Shown piece after piece: positions 50,898 through 59,281 of a stretch of DNA of 64,000 nt. Location: assembly GCA_041860225.1 (NCBI GenBank), contig CP151794.1, forward strand, positions 434,001 to 498,000, in the 5' to 3' direction. A program made the position numbers and the translations under genes. The notes under the pieces were generated by a model. The model saw only the letters and a program-made list of their open reading frames with translations, searched no databases and was not told where the DNA came from. Position 1 is the stretch's first letter. The number at the start of each line of letters is the position of its first letter. This DNA comes from Magnimaribacter mokuoloeensis. Its GTDB lineage: Bacteria; Pseudomonadota; Gammaproteobacteria; Magnimaribacterales; Magnimaribacteraceae.

Positions 50898-52343
50898 ATG
50901 TTAAAAGGAATCATTCAAAAGACAAGCAAAACAGCAGCTGCATATTTAGTTGCTGGAATAGCATTAATCCAGTTAGCACCTGTATTTTTTAATACATTCC
51001 CTCCAGAAGAATTATTTGGAACATCTGAGGAATTTTTAATGCAGATAATTTTTATTCTTGTGGGAATTGGTTTCCCGGTCAGCATCCTCTTGGCCTATTT
51101 CTTGGTAACTCCCAAAGGAGATTCTAATATCAATATAAAGAAACAAATAACAGCTTCTGGTGATTACAAGCAGAAAATCGCAGTAATTCCCTTTACCAAT
51201 CTAAACAAAGACGAAGATGGAGCATTTTTAGTAGACGGAATTGTTGAAGATTTGATTACTGAATTTTCTATGATCAGTGAAATAGAAATCGTATCTCGTC
51301 AGACGTGCTTTAATTTAAGAGATGAAAATTTATCCCATCAAGAATATAGAGAAAAGTACGAATTAGACTACATAGTGTCCGGAAGCATAAGAGCAGTAGA
51401 AGATAGGCTTAGAATCTCAGTTGAATTATCAGAAACTCCTGATGGAAATGTCATATGGAGTAATAAATATGATCGAGTGAAGGAAGATATTTTTGATATA
51501 CAAGATGAGATTGTCCGGAAGATCACTATAGCCCTACTTGGAGGGATTGAAATCTCAAGCCTCAAAAGAGCCCATAGAAAGCCTACTGAAAGCATGAATT
51601 CTTATGAATTTTTACTTAAAGGTAAAGAAAATCACCATAAATTTACCAAAGAGGCCAATTTCGAAGCTATAAAAAATTTGGATCTAGCGATAGCAGCAGA
51701 TAAAAATAATGCTCAAGCATATGCTTGGAAAGCTTGTGTAATGGGTCAGGCATTTTATCGCGGCTATACTCCCATGACAGATGAAAAAATGGGTGAACTA
51801 CTTAGTTTGTTAGAAAAGGCTCTGGAAGTTGATCCTAATGATTTTGAGTGTCACAGAATGCAGGCAGAGGTATATCTCTCCATGCATGATTTTGAAAAAT
51901 CAAAAGATAGTGGTCGAAAAGCCACTACTATAAATCCCAATGATCCAAGAGTAATTTCAGTATACGGCGAAGCTTTGCTTAGACTGAGAGAACTTGACCA
52001 AGGAATAAATTATTTAGAAAAGGCCTATGAATTAGATCCAGTTCCCCAAGGCCAAACAACAAGTGACAGACGTTTAGCTGCCCTCTTTTTAGGTTATTAT
52101 TTAAAAAATAATTTTGAGAAATGTCAGGAGATAAATAAAAATATTGTTGATATAGATATAAGAACCTGGCTTCTTAATTTCCATCTGCATAAGACTAATA
52201 ATGTTGATTGTTCACAAGCCTCATGGTTTCTTAAAGGAAAAAATGATTACATAAATTCAGACTGGAAAATGGAAATTGATAGATTCCACTTAAATAGTGA
52301 AGAATTAAATTCTGAATTACTAGATGCGGTAGAAGCTATCTAA
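50898..52343 (+). CDS. Membrane protein with TolB/FlgO-like and TPR domains
   Basis: A 481-residue protein with two N-terminal membrane helices (about 14-32 and 46-68), a TolB N-terminal/FlgO-like domain (KIAVIPFTNLNKDEDGAFLV, GIVEDLITEFSMISEIEIVS, LDYIVSGSIRAVEDRLRISV, about 93-200), and tetratricopeptide repeats (about 225-430, for example NAQAYAWKACVMGQAFY and DPRVISVYGEALLRLRELDQ). This middle and C-terminal pair is usually joined to a CadC-type winged helix or an adenylate cyclase domain. Neither is present, so the signalling output is missing or supplied by a partner. Its 3' end overlaps the next convergent gene by 8 bases. Confidence 0.85.
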   Translation: MLKGIIQKTSKTAAAYLVAGIALIQLAPVFFNTFPPEELFGTSEEFLMQIIFILVGIGFPVSILLAYFLVTPKGDSNINIKKQITASGDYKQKIAVIPFTNLNKDEDGAFLVDGIVEDLITEFSMISEIEIVSRQTCFNLRDENLSHQEYREKYELDYIVSGSIRAVEDRLRISVELSETPDGNVIWSNKYDRVKEDIFDIQDEIVRKITIALLGGIEISSLKRAHRKPTESMNSYEFLLKGKENHHKFTKEANFEAIKNLDLAIAADKNNAQAYAWKACVMGQAFYRGYTPMTDEKMGELLSLLEKALEVDPNDFECHRMQAEVYLSMHDFEKSKDSGRKATTINPNDPRVISVYGEALLRLRELDQGINYLEKAYELDPVPQGQTTSDRRLAALFLGYYLKNNFEKCQEINKNIVDIDIRTWLLNFHLHKTNNVDCSQASWFLKGKNDYINSDWKMEIDRFHLNSEELNSELLDAVEAI

Positions 52344-52863
52344 GGGTATTTAGTTCTGTAGATTTTTTAATTATCTCCTCAACAGATAATTTATCTACAT
52401 CTTCTCCATATATTTCATTTTCAAACCACTTAACAAAATCTTTAGTTCGATTCCATTTCCAATAGGACCAAACCAATTTAGCATTTTTAGTTTTCATAAC
52501 ACCTAACTTTAGGGTGTTCATCCTAGTATCAAGATGACTCTTATCCACTAAACCACTTTCCACTTTGTCGTAAACATCAAATATATCAACTAGGTAGGTC
52601 AAAATAGCCATTTGTACTCTTGTTTCTTCTGTAGGGGTTAAATTGTCAGCATCCCAGTCTTTAGCCATAAATTCTGCATATTCTTTATTAGTAGAGGTTT
52701 GAAAATACCTTTCATAAAGTCTTTGTGTAAGGGAATGACCAAACTGAGCTTTAGTAATAATATTTTGTTGTTTTATTTGTAATCCTAAGTAGATAACGGA
52801 AACTACAACGCCTAAAGCAGCTATTATTTGGACAACTAGAATTATTAAATCTTGGTTTGGCAT
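52336..52863 (-). CDS. Membrane-anchored protein of unknown function
   Basis: A 175-residue protein with one N-terminal membrane helix (about 7-28, IILVVQIIAALGVVVSVIYL) followed by a soluble, mainly helical domain rich in aromatic residues (VWSYWKWNRTKDFVKWFENE near 129-148). Proteins of this shape, starting with a VxxSVIYLxxQI helix, are common in marine bacteria and have no assigned role. It is the last gene of the glutaredoxin-transporter-MBL operon (one-base overlap with the MBL gene) and overlaps the convergent TolB/TPR gene by 8 bases. Confidence 0.7.
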   Translation of the reverse strand: MPNQDLIILVVQIIAALGVVVSVIYLGLQIKQQNIITKAQFGHSLTQRLYERYFQTSTNKEYAEFMAKDWDADNLTPTEETRVQMAILTYLVDIFDVYDKVESGLVDKSHLDTRMNTLKLGVMKTKNAKLVWSYWKWNRTKDFVKWFENEIYGEDVDKLSVEEIIKKSTELNTLR

Positions 52864-53816
52864 TATTCAACAGAACTTCGAATTATTTTTAAATCTTTAG
52901 TTACGACTGTCCCTATTGCACCATGAGAAAGATTTGAGTCACTGATATTCGCAATATCTGCAATCTTTCTGGCTTCATGAATTCCCGTACAATGTCCACC
53001 AACCAATTGTTTTAAACCAAATTCTTTCAAAGCTTTCGCTGTTTTAGTTACCACTTCATCAGAGGAACGAAATAAGTGAAATCCGCCAATAGCTCCAATC
53101 ACATCAACATCAATTATTGTATTAAATTTGTGGGCAGTATTTATCATACCAGCATGTCCACAACCTGACATAATATACCAACCCTCTTTGGTTAATATAC
53201 CGAGTGATTGATCATCTTTAACCATGTCAGCTTCCAAGTTTCCATTTGTCTTTAAAAAAAAGCCAGGAGAAACAACAACATTCTCAAAAAATCTCTCAAC
53301 AGGTCCGGATAAATATAGGTTTGGAGCAATTTCTTCAGATTGATTGAGTGTAATAAAGTTTATCCCAAGTCTTTTAGCTTCAACCATAAAATTCTCAACT
53401 TCGTTGAATCCACCTATAAACCCTCTTAAGTTACCCTCAATGTCATATCTTTGTTCAAAAAAACCTTCAGCTACATATACTTTAGAAAAGGATTGTGGAT
53501 TTTGCTTCATATATGTCTGCCTTAATTTCAATAAACCACCTGTATGATCGCCATGAAAATGGCTAAGGATAACCTTTTCTACTTTGCTTAAATCCTTGTT
53601 TAGAAGTTTGGCATTATGAAGAACAGTGTTTTCATCAAAACCTGTATCAAATAGAATTTTTTCCTCTTCACTCTCAAGAAGTGCTGAAAAACTCCATTCA
53701 CCTATTCCACCAAAGTTGGCTGTATTTGTAGCTAAAACTGTGATTTCGTATTCAGAAGCTTTTAGATGTGGGATAAAAGAAAAAATAAAAAGAAAGAGTA
53801 AGGAAATCTTGGACAT
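52863..53816 (-). CDS. Secreted metallo-beta-lactamase-fold hydrolase
   Basis: A 317-residue MBL-fold protein with a signal peptide (MSKISLLFLFIFSFIPHLKA). Metal motifs: ILSHFHGDHTGGL (HxHxDH), CGHAG, GAIGGFHLF and GGHCTG. The last pair is characteristic of the group that includes the 7,8-dihydropterin-6-methyl-(ribofuranosyl)-aminobenzene phosphate synthase of methanogens, but bacterial secreted members are of unknown substrate. It lies five bases after the AGCS transporter and overlaps the next gene by one base. Periplasmic location is inferred. Confidence 0.85.
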   Translation of the reverse strand: MSKISLLFLFIFSFIPHLKASEYEITVLATNTANFGGIGEWSFSALLESEEEKILFDTGFDENTVLHNAKLLNKDLSKVEKVILSHFHGDHTGGLLKLRQTYMKQNPQSFSKVYVAEGFFEQRYDIEGNLRGFIGGFNEVENFMVEAKRLGINFITLNQSEEIAPNLYLSGPVERFFENVVVSPGFFLKTNGNLEADMVKDDQSLGILTKEGWYIMSGCGHAGMINTAHKFNTIIDVDVIGAIGGFHLFRSSDEVVTKTAKALKEFGLKQLVGGHCTGIHEARKIADIANISDSNLSHGAIGTVVTKDLKIIRSSVE

Positions 53817-53821
53817 TTTAA

Positions 53822-55468
53822 TTACTCTTTAATTACAACATATTCCGAATCAAGTTTTTTTATTTCTTTTCTTAAAAATAAAATTGCCAAAAGGTTAGGG
53901 ACAGTTGCAATAGGACCGATGACAGTGGCTATATCCCAAACAATTTTTGTATCAATCACTGCTGCTGTAAAAAAAGCACCAACATAAATTATTCTGTAAT
54001 AAAGAACCCATCCCTCTCCAAACAAATGAACCGTCGCTCTATCACCGTAATAAGACCATGCAATTGCTGTTGAAAAGGCAAATAATAGTAAACCTATAGC
54101 AACAATATATTGACCATATTCACCAAATATACTCCTAGTAAAAGCCTTTCCAGTAAGATCAGCTCCAATAAGAAGTGAATTTCCTTCTACGGATAAATTT
54201 TCGGTCTTTAATTTCCCTTTTTCTATTTCTATAAACCCATTAAATATCTGTCCATCTTCTTTATAAATTATCTGTTCTGCGACGGATCGATTGTGCATTA
54301 ATGTAATGGCACTGTTTTGCATTATTCCATCTTTTATTTCTTCTTTTCCTGTATAGGTTTCTGCTCCAGAGCAGGATAGAATATAGTTCTGAAGAACGGC
54401 AATATCATCTTGATTTTGATCGGAATAACTTCCTTCCAAGTAACACATAGCACTTTCTTCAAACCTATTTTCAAATTTTTCAGTCCAAACACCTGAAGAA
54501 AGAATAACTAAACCAGTTATTGTGCAAATAATTATAGTGTCAATGAAGGGTTCTAAAATGGAGACCATACCTTCTTCTATAGGATTTTCGGTTTTGGAAG
54601 AAGCATGTGCAATAGGAGCTGAACCCTGCCCCGCTTCGTTTGAATATAGCCCTCTATTTACTCCTCTAGTTAGAGCAGCTGCTACTGAAGCTCCTAAAAA
54701 ACCTCCCACTGCTGCAGCAGGTGTAAATACGTGTACAAAAATAGATTGAAGAGAAGGAATTATATTTTCATAATTCGAGATGATTACCGCAAATGATCCT
54801 ACAAGATACCAGAAAGCCATGAAAGGAACTAATTTAGATGCAATTTGAGCAATTCTCTTTATACCCCCAATAATTACCATCCAAAGCAATACTGCAAGAA
54901 CAGCTCCTGTTACAAACTTAGGTATATGAAAAGTATCATTCATGATGACAGCTATGCTACTAATTTGGGGCATGTTTCCTGTACCAAGACACATGAGTAG
55001 CAAGCAAATAGAAAATAAAATTGCCAACCACTTCATGTTAAGACCATTTTCTATGTAATACATTGGTCCACCAGAAATAGATCCATCGGGTAATACCTCG
55101 CGATATTTATGCGCAAGGGTAACTTCGACAAATTTAGTAGTCATTCCGAAGAAAGCTGTAATCCACATCCAAAAGATAGCTGCTGGACCACCTAAAAATA
55201 TAGCCAATGCAACTCCACCAATGTTTCCAGTACCTACAGTTCCGGAAAGTGCAGTTGTGAGGGCTTGGAAAGGAGTTGTTTCTCCTTGAGTATCTTCTTT
55301 TACATATCTACCACTAAGGATTCTCCAACCATGTTTAAAGTACTTAATTTGAGGAAAACCTAAGTAGATAGTGAAGAAAATCCCTGATCCAATCAAGAAA
55401 ACAGGAAACCAGTATTGATCAACTAGCCAATAAGTTAGAAATTCAAGAACAAATGTAAAAGTTTCCAC
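53822..55468 (-). CDS. AGCS-family sodium:amino-acid symporter with insertion
   Basis: A 548-residue transporter of the alanine/glycine:cation symporter family, importing amino acids with sodium. Conserved segments are ALSGTVGTGNIGGVALAIFL (73-92), GGPMYYIENGL, GVNRGLYSNEAGQGSAPIAH (269-288) and FAFSTAIAWSYYGDRATVHL (463-482). Between the helix ending in VILSSGVWT (about 329) and GADLTGKAF (about 435) there is a roughly 100-residue polar insertion with two cysteines (342, 366), absent from the E. coli-type proteins. The sodium gradient made by the NQR complex could drive it. It overlaps the glutaredoxin gene by one base. Confidence 0.9.
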   Translation of the reverse strand: METFTFVLEFLTYWLVDQYWFPVFLIGSGIFFTIYLGFPQIKYFKHGWRILSGRYVKEDTQGETTPFQALTTALSGTVGTGNIGGVALAIFLGGPAAIFWMWITAFFGMTTKFVEVTLAHKYREVLPDGSISGGPMYYIENGLNMKWLAILFSICLLLMCLGTGNMPQISSIAVIMNDTFHIPKFVTGAVLAVLLWMVIIGGIKRIAQIASKLVPFMAFWYLVGSFAVIISNYENIIPSLQSIFVHVFTPAAAVGGFLGASVAAALTRGVNRGLYSNEAGQGSAPIAHASSKTENPIEEGMVSILEPFIDTIIICTITGLVILSSGVWTEKFENRFEESAMCYLEGSYSDQNQDDIAVLQNYILSCSGAETYTGKEEIKDGIMQNSAITLMHNRSVAEQIIYKEDGQIFNGFIEIEKGKLKTENLSVEGNSLLIGADLTGKAFTRSIFGEYGQYIVAIGLLLFAFSTAIAWSYYGDRATVHLFGEGWVLYYRIIYVGAFFTAAVIDTKIVWDIATVIGPIATVPNLLAILFLRKEIKKLDSEYVVIKE

Positions 55469-55686
55469 TATCCTAGATGGGCATCTAATTCAGTAAAACC
55501 ACCGATATAATTACCGTCCATAGTGATTTGAGGAAAAGTTCTTGCTTCAGGGAATTTATTGACAAAATCCTCTCTCGTGTAATCTACATCTAGCATATAT
55601 TTTTTATATTCTAGAGATTTCATTTTGCAAAGCATTTCGGCTTTGTCACAGAATATACAATTTGGTTTTGACCAGATTTCTATCAT
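55468..55686 (-). CDS. Glutaredoxin-like protein
   Basis: A 72-residue glutaredoxin: IEIWSKPNCIFCDKAEML contains the CxxC (C11-I-F-C14), then FPQITMDGNYIGGFTELDAH with the cis-proline and glutathione-binding region. It reduces disulfides with glutathione in the cytoplasm. The CIFC active site is a variant of the common CPYC. First gene of an operon with the AGCS transporter, MBL hydrolase and 175-residue membrane protein. Confidence 0.9.
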   Translation of the reverse strand: MIEIWSKPNCIFCDKAEMLCKMKSLEYKKYMLDVDYTREDFVNKFPEARTFPQITMDGNYIGGFTELDAHLG

Positions 55687-55856
55687 TGCTATTTCTCAGT
55701 TAAATGTCAGTATGTAATGGAGATTTAATGATACTTGATATTTTTATATTTTCTACCACCTTTATTGATTGCGATTTTGACAACTTTCATGATTATTTCA
55801 TATGTCGAAATTATGATACTTTCAGTTCTTATACAATTATCTAATAATTAAAATTA

Positions 55857-55885
55857 TTACAATCCACACGCATTATTTATACAAT
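55857..55885 (+). promoter_or_regulatory. Promoter of the epoxide-hydrolase-like gene
   Basis: TTACAA (55857-55862), a 17-base spacer and TACAAT (55880-55885) lie 19 bases upstream of the ATG, followed by an AGAGG ribosome site. The rest of the 218-base divergent gap (55687-55904) is AT-rich with no other recognised element. Confidence 0.5.
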
Positions 55886-55904
55886 CGAATTACAAGAGGC
55901 ACTC

Positions 55905-56762
55905 ATGGAATTGAAGAAAAGTAATAACATTCATTATCTTGCATCGGGACAAGGTGCTCGTTTGTACCTTATCCATGGTTTTCCTGACTGTGCAGAAAAT
56001 TTTGAGTATCAGATTAATTTTTTTTCTAAAAAAGGCTTTGAAGTAATAGCTCCCTTCCTACCTGGTTATCATGAAAATGACGAGGAAGTAGATACTTACC
56101 AAACTTTAAGAATTGCGGAGGTACTTATAGATTTCATTGAATCCATAAGCGGTGAGGAAAAAATATTTCTTTATGGACATGATTGGGGTGCACCAATAGC
56201 TTATGGTATCGCTCAACTAAGACCTGACTTAATTGATAAATTCTCTTGTGCTTCAGTACCTCACGGAATTAATGTACAAACTGCTTTCTTGACTAACGGT
56301 GATCAACAAAGAATGTCTTGGTATATGTTCTTCTTCCAATTGCCTATTGCTGAAGTTGCAGTACCTTTAAATGACTATGAATTCATTCATAGATTATGGA
56401 GGGAATGGTCACCAGATTTGAAGGAATACAAAGATTTTTCTGAAAAAGTTGTTTCTATTTTAGACAAACCCAATGTACTTTCTAAAGCTTTGGCTTATTA
56501 CAGATCGACATTTCAAGAATCACTTCAATTAGATCGTATTAATCAAAAATCGCTAGAATTGCTTTCTTCAAAAATCCAACCAGCATGTTTATATTTTCAC
56601 GGCAAAAATGATGGGTGTATTGACTATAAACTATCAAATGGAATGAAAGAGTATTTTGAGGATTTAGAGATAAAAATCTTAGAAGATTGTGGTCACTTTC
56701 TGCATATTGAAAAACCTGATGAGTTTAATGAAGTGCTTTTAAATTTTTTTACTAATTCCTAA
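55905..56762 (+). CDS. Alpha/beta hydrolase, epoxide-hydrolase/dehalogenase-like
   Basis: A 285-residue hydrolase with HGFPDCAENF (24-33, the oxyanion HGxP motif), the nucleophile elbow GHDWGAPIAY (91-100, an aspartate at 93 as in epoxide hydrolases and dehalogenases), a probable acid in HGKNDGCID and the catalytic histidine in DCGHFLHIEKP near the C terminus. An aspartate nucleophile sets it apart from esterases. Substrate unknown; cytoplasmic. Its 3' end overlaps the convergent holB by 24 bases. Confidence 0.88.
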   Translation: MELKKSNNIHYLASGQGARLYLIHGFPDCAENFEYQINFFSKKGFEVIAPFLPGYHENDEEVDTYQTLRIAEVLIDFIESISGEEKIFLYGHDWGAPIAYGIAQLRPDLIDKFSCASVPHGINVQTAFLTNGDQQRMSWYMFFFQLPIAEVAVPLNDYEFIHRLWREWSPDLKEYKDFSEKVVSILDKPNVLSKALAYYRSTFQESLQLDRINQKSLELLSSKIQPACLYFHGKNDGCIDYKLSNGMKEYFEDLEIKILEDCGHFLHIEKPDEFNEVLLNFFTNS

Positions 56763-57722
56763 GTCCCTTTCCCAATCTACAAATAATGAATTTAGCTGAT
56801 AATCTTTACGAAGATTAGTTTCTCTAGAAAAAAGATTCCATAGAGAGTTTGTTTTATTTAAAAGTTGGTGCAATTTTTCGATATTTGAGTGTTTACTTAA
56901 ATATTTACTAATATTATCTGTGTCTGGATTTATCTTATCTTTTGCATCATCAGCATTAAACTTTATCGTGTCAGAGAGTAACAAAGACATCCATTCAAGC
57001 TTTATGTTAAGAGAGTCTTTTTCATTGACCCATCTATTCGATAATTCGGTTAGATCTTTACCTTCTTTAATGATCCCTGATATATCTGCAATAAACTCAT
57101 CTCTAATTTTCAATAAACCTTCGTCAAGAAAATGTTTTGCTGCTAGGGGTAAATTGTTATTAAGACGAAGCGCTTTTAGTACGTCTTCCTTTGGATAATC
57201 CGTTAACCAATCCAATGTTTCTTCTAGATTTGGAGGATCAATTTTAATATCGAGACTTCTGCTTTGTATGGTTAAAGGAATTTGATTCAAGAAATTGGTA
57301 GTTAAAAAGAAAAATGTATTTTTTGGTGGTTCTTCTAAAATCTTGAGTACCGCATTCAATCCATCCATAGATATCTTTTCTATATCTATCAGAGAGGCAA
57401 CTTTATTTTTTCCTAAAAATGAAGATTCATATAACTTGTCTCTCAGGTCATGGATTTGTGAAATACCAATTAGTTTTTTATCTGGAAGGACTTGTAATTC
57501 ATAATAATCAGGATGGCTCTCAAAAGACGAAAATTTACAACTACTGCATTTTCCACAAATATCAATGTCACTATCATTACATAAGATAAATTCAGATAGA
57601 TAATGAACTAGCTGGCCTTTTCCAACTCCTTTTCTTCCGGAAATTAAAAAAGCATGATGCATAGAGTCTTTGTTTAGAAAGCTAACATGCGGCTTTAGCC
57701 AAAAAGGTAATTTATTACTCAT
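56739..57722 (-). CDS. holB: DNA polymerase III delta' subunit
   Basis: The delta' subunit is part of the clamp loader. The 327-residue protein has a P-loop-like ISGRKGVGKGQLVHYLSE (about 27-44), the zinc-binding CGKCSSC cluster, KVASLIDIEKISMDGLNAVL and LKILEEPPKNTFFFLTT, then helical C-terminal domains. It overlaps tmk by 8 bases, the standard tmk-holB pair, and is the last gene of the long minus-strand fab block. Confidence 0.94.
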   Translation of the reverse strand: MSNKLPFWLKPHVSFLNKDSMHHAFLISGRKGVGKGQLVHYLSEFILCNDSDIDICGKCSSCKFSSFESHPDYYELQVLPDKKLIGISQIHDLRDKLYESSFLGKNKVASLIDIEKISMDGLNAVLKILEEPPKNTFFFLTTNFLNQIPLTIQSRSLDIKIDPPNLEETLDWLTDYPKEDVLKALRLNNNLPLAAKHFLDEGLLKIRDEFIADISGIIKEGKDLTELSNRWVNEKDSLNIKLEWMSLLLSDTIKFNADDAKDKINPDTDNISKYLSKHSNIEKLHQLLNKTNSLWNLFSRETNLRKDYQLNSLFVDWERDLGISKKI

Positions 57723-58332
57723 TTAGAAACTGAGACATTGTCTTAATTACTTGTTCCTTAACACCGTCAAAATTTTTCGATGCATCAATAATTTTGAATC
57801 TCTTTTTATCATTCTCAGCTAATTGGATATAAGCATTTCTAATTCTTGTATGAAAATCAATTGGTTCACTCTCAAATCTATCTAAAGCAGATCTTTGGAT
57901 TGCCCTTTCTAATGCCGCCTCTGGTGGCAAGTCAAATAAGAATGTTAAATCAGGTTGTGGTAATTTTAAGATATCTGCCAGTCTATCTATAACTGAAGTA
58001 TCTATTTCTCTACCCCCACCTTGATAGGCGTAAGTAGAATCAAGATATCTGTCGGACAAAACCCACACACCATTTCTTAAGTTAGGTATAACCAGGTTTT
58101 CTATATGATCTTTTCTGTCGGCCATCATAAGTAATAGCTCTACTTCAGAGGAAATCTTTGCATCTTTATTGAGTAGCATGGACCGAAGATCGGATCCTAA
58201 TGGACCTCCCCCGGGCTCTTTAGTCGTAATGTATTTAATAGAACGCTCATCTAGAATTGCAGTAATATCGTTTAAACTTGTAGACTTACCAGAGCCTTCA
58301 ATACCTTCTAGAGTTATAAATTTACCTTCCAT
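57715..58332 (-). CDS. tmk: Thymidylate kinase
   Basis: Tmk phosphorylates dTMP to dTDP. The 205-residue protein has the P-loop ITLEGIEGSGKSTSLNDI (6-23), the DRY motif in VLSDRYLDSTYAYQGGGREI, and LTFLFDLPPEAALERAIQRS with the LID region after it. Length is normal (E. coli 213). It overlaps mltG by 11 bases and holB by 8 bases. Confidence 0.96.
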   Translation of the reverse strand: MEGKFITLEGIEGSGKSTSLNDITAILDERSIKYITTKEPGGGPLGSDLRSMLLNKDAKISSEVELLLMMADRKDHIENLVIPNLRNGVWVLSDRYLDSTYAYQGGGREIDTSVIDRLADILKLPQPDLTFLFDLPPEAALERAIQRSALDRFESEPIDFHTRIRNAYIQLAENDKKRFKIIDASKNFDGVKEQVIKTMSQFLNE

Positions 58333-59281
58333 TTATTTGGTACTTTAAAACAGCTTCGTTATGTTCAGTTAATGTTTTTGAAAATTTATGAAATCCATTA
58401 CCCATGGACACAAAATATAGGTAGTCAGTTAATAAAGGATTTAGTGCAGCTTCTAATGAATCATAACTCACAATCGAGATAGGTCCTGGAGGCAATCCTT
58501 TATAACGATAAGTGTTGTAGGGACTATCAATTTGTAAATTCTTTCTAGTTAAATTTCCGTCAAATTTATTACCCAATGCATAGATCACCGTCGGATCAGA
58601 CTGCAGCTTCATGTTTTTGTTTAATCTATTAACAAAAACTCCAGCTATTTTTCTTTTTTCTAGACCCTCTTTTTCAATTATTGATGCCAATGTAACTGCT
58701 TCATTTAAGTTTTTAAAAGGAAGGTTTAAGTTTCTATTTCTCCATAACTCTTTTGATATTTTTTTCCAATTTTCATTAGACTTGATTAGTATTGAGGAGA
58801 AATTTTCTCCTTTAAGATAAAAAAAAGTGTCTGGAAAAAATATTCCTTCTTGTAAGTTTATACCTTTTTTTTTCAACAATTTTTCTGGATCAGTTGCAAG
58901 ATCATTTATTAAACCTTCAGAATTTCCTAATTTTAAAATATTTGAGATGGTTGATCCGGGAAGTAAGGTTAATTTTCTATAAAAGACATCTCCGTTCGTT
59001 AATTTGTTGACAATAGAATGTATTGATTGTGTAGATTTAAACTTATATTCTCCGGCTTTAAATTTATGATCATTTGAAGAGAGTCTTACATATATTTTAA
59101 AGATTGTAGGATTTAGGATTATTTTGTTTTCGTACAAGCTAGTTGCAATAGAAGAAGTAGAAGAGCCACTCGCTATATCTAGAATGACTGAATCCTTAGT
59201 GTCCACTCTATAAAAAATTGCAGATAGAAGTGTAACGAATACGAAAATTATCGTGAAAATCGAGATTTTAAAACTTTGCAC
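58322..59281 (-). CDS. mltG: Endolytic transglycosylase MltG
   Basis: MltG cuts nascent peptidoglycan strands and sets glycan length. The 319-residue protein has a membrane anchor (about 7-23), a LysM-like domain and the YceG catalytic core: LASIIEKEGLEKRKIAGVFV with the catalytic glutamate, RLNKNMKLQSDPTVIYALG and YNTYRYKGLPPGPISIVSYD. It starts right after the fabF stop and overlaps tmk by 11 bases. In E. coli pabC stands between fabF and this gene; here it is absent. Confidence 0.94.
   Translation of the reverse strand: MQSFKISIFTIIFVFVTLLSAIFYRVDTKDSVILDIASGSSTSSIATSLYENKIILNPTIFKIYVRLSSNDHKFKAGEYKFKSTQSIHSIVNKLTNGDVFYRKLTLLPGSTISNILKLGNSEGLINDLATDPEKLLKKKGINLQEGIFFPDTFFYLKGENFSSILIKSNENWKKISKELWRNRNLNLPFKNLNEAVTLASIIEKEGLEKRKIAGVFVNRLNKNMKLQSDPTVIYALGNKFDGNLTRKNLQIDSPYNTYRYKGLPPGPISIVSYDSLEAALNPLLTDYLYFVSMGNGFHKFSKTLTEHNEAVLKYQINGR

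Noticed and set aside
55728..55844. A 38-codon frame with GGAG upstream in the gap before the epoxide-hydrolase-like gene
   Set aside because: It overlaps the region holding that gene's likely promoter spacing, has no helix or motif, and its composition is just that of AT-rich sequence.
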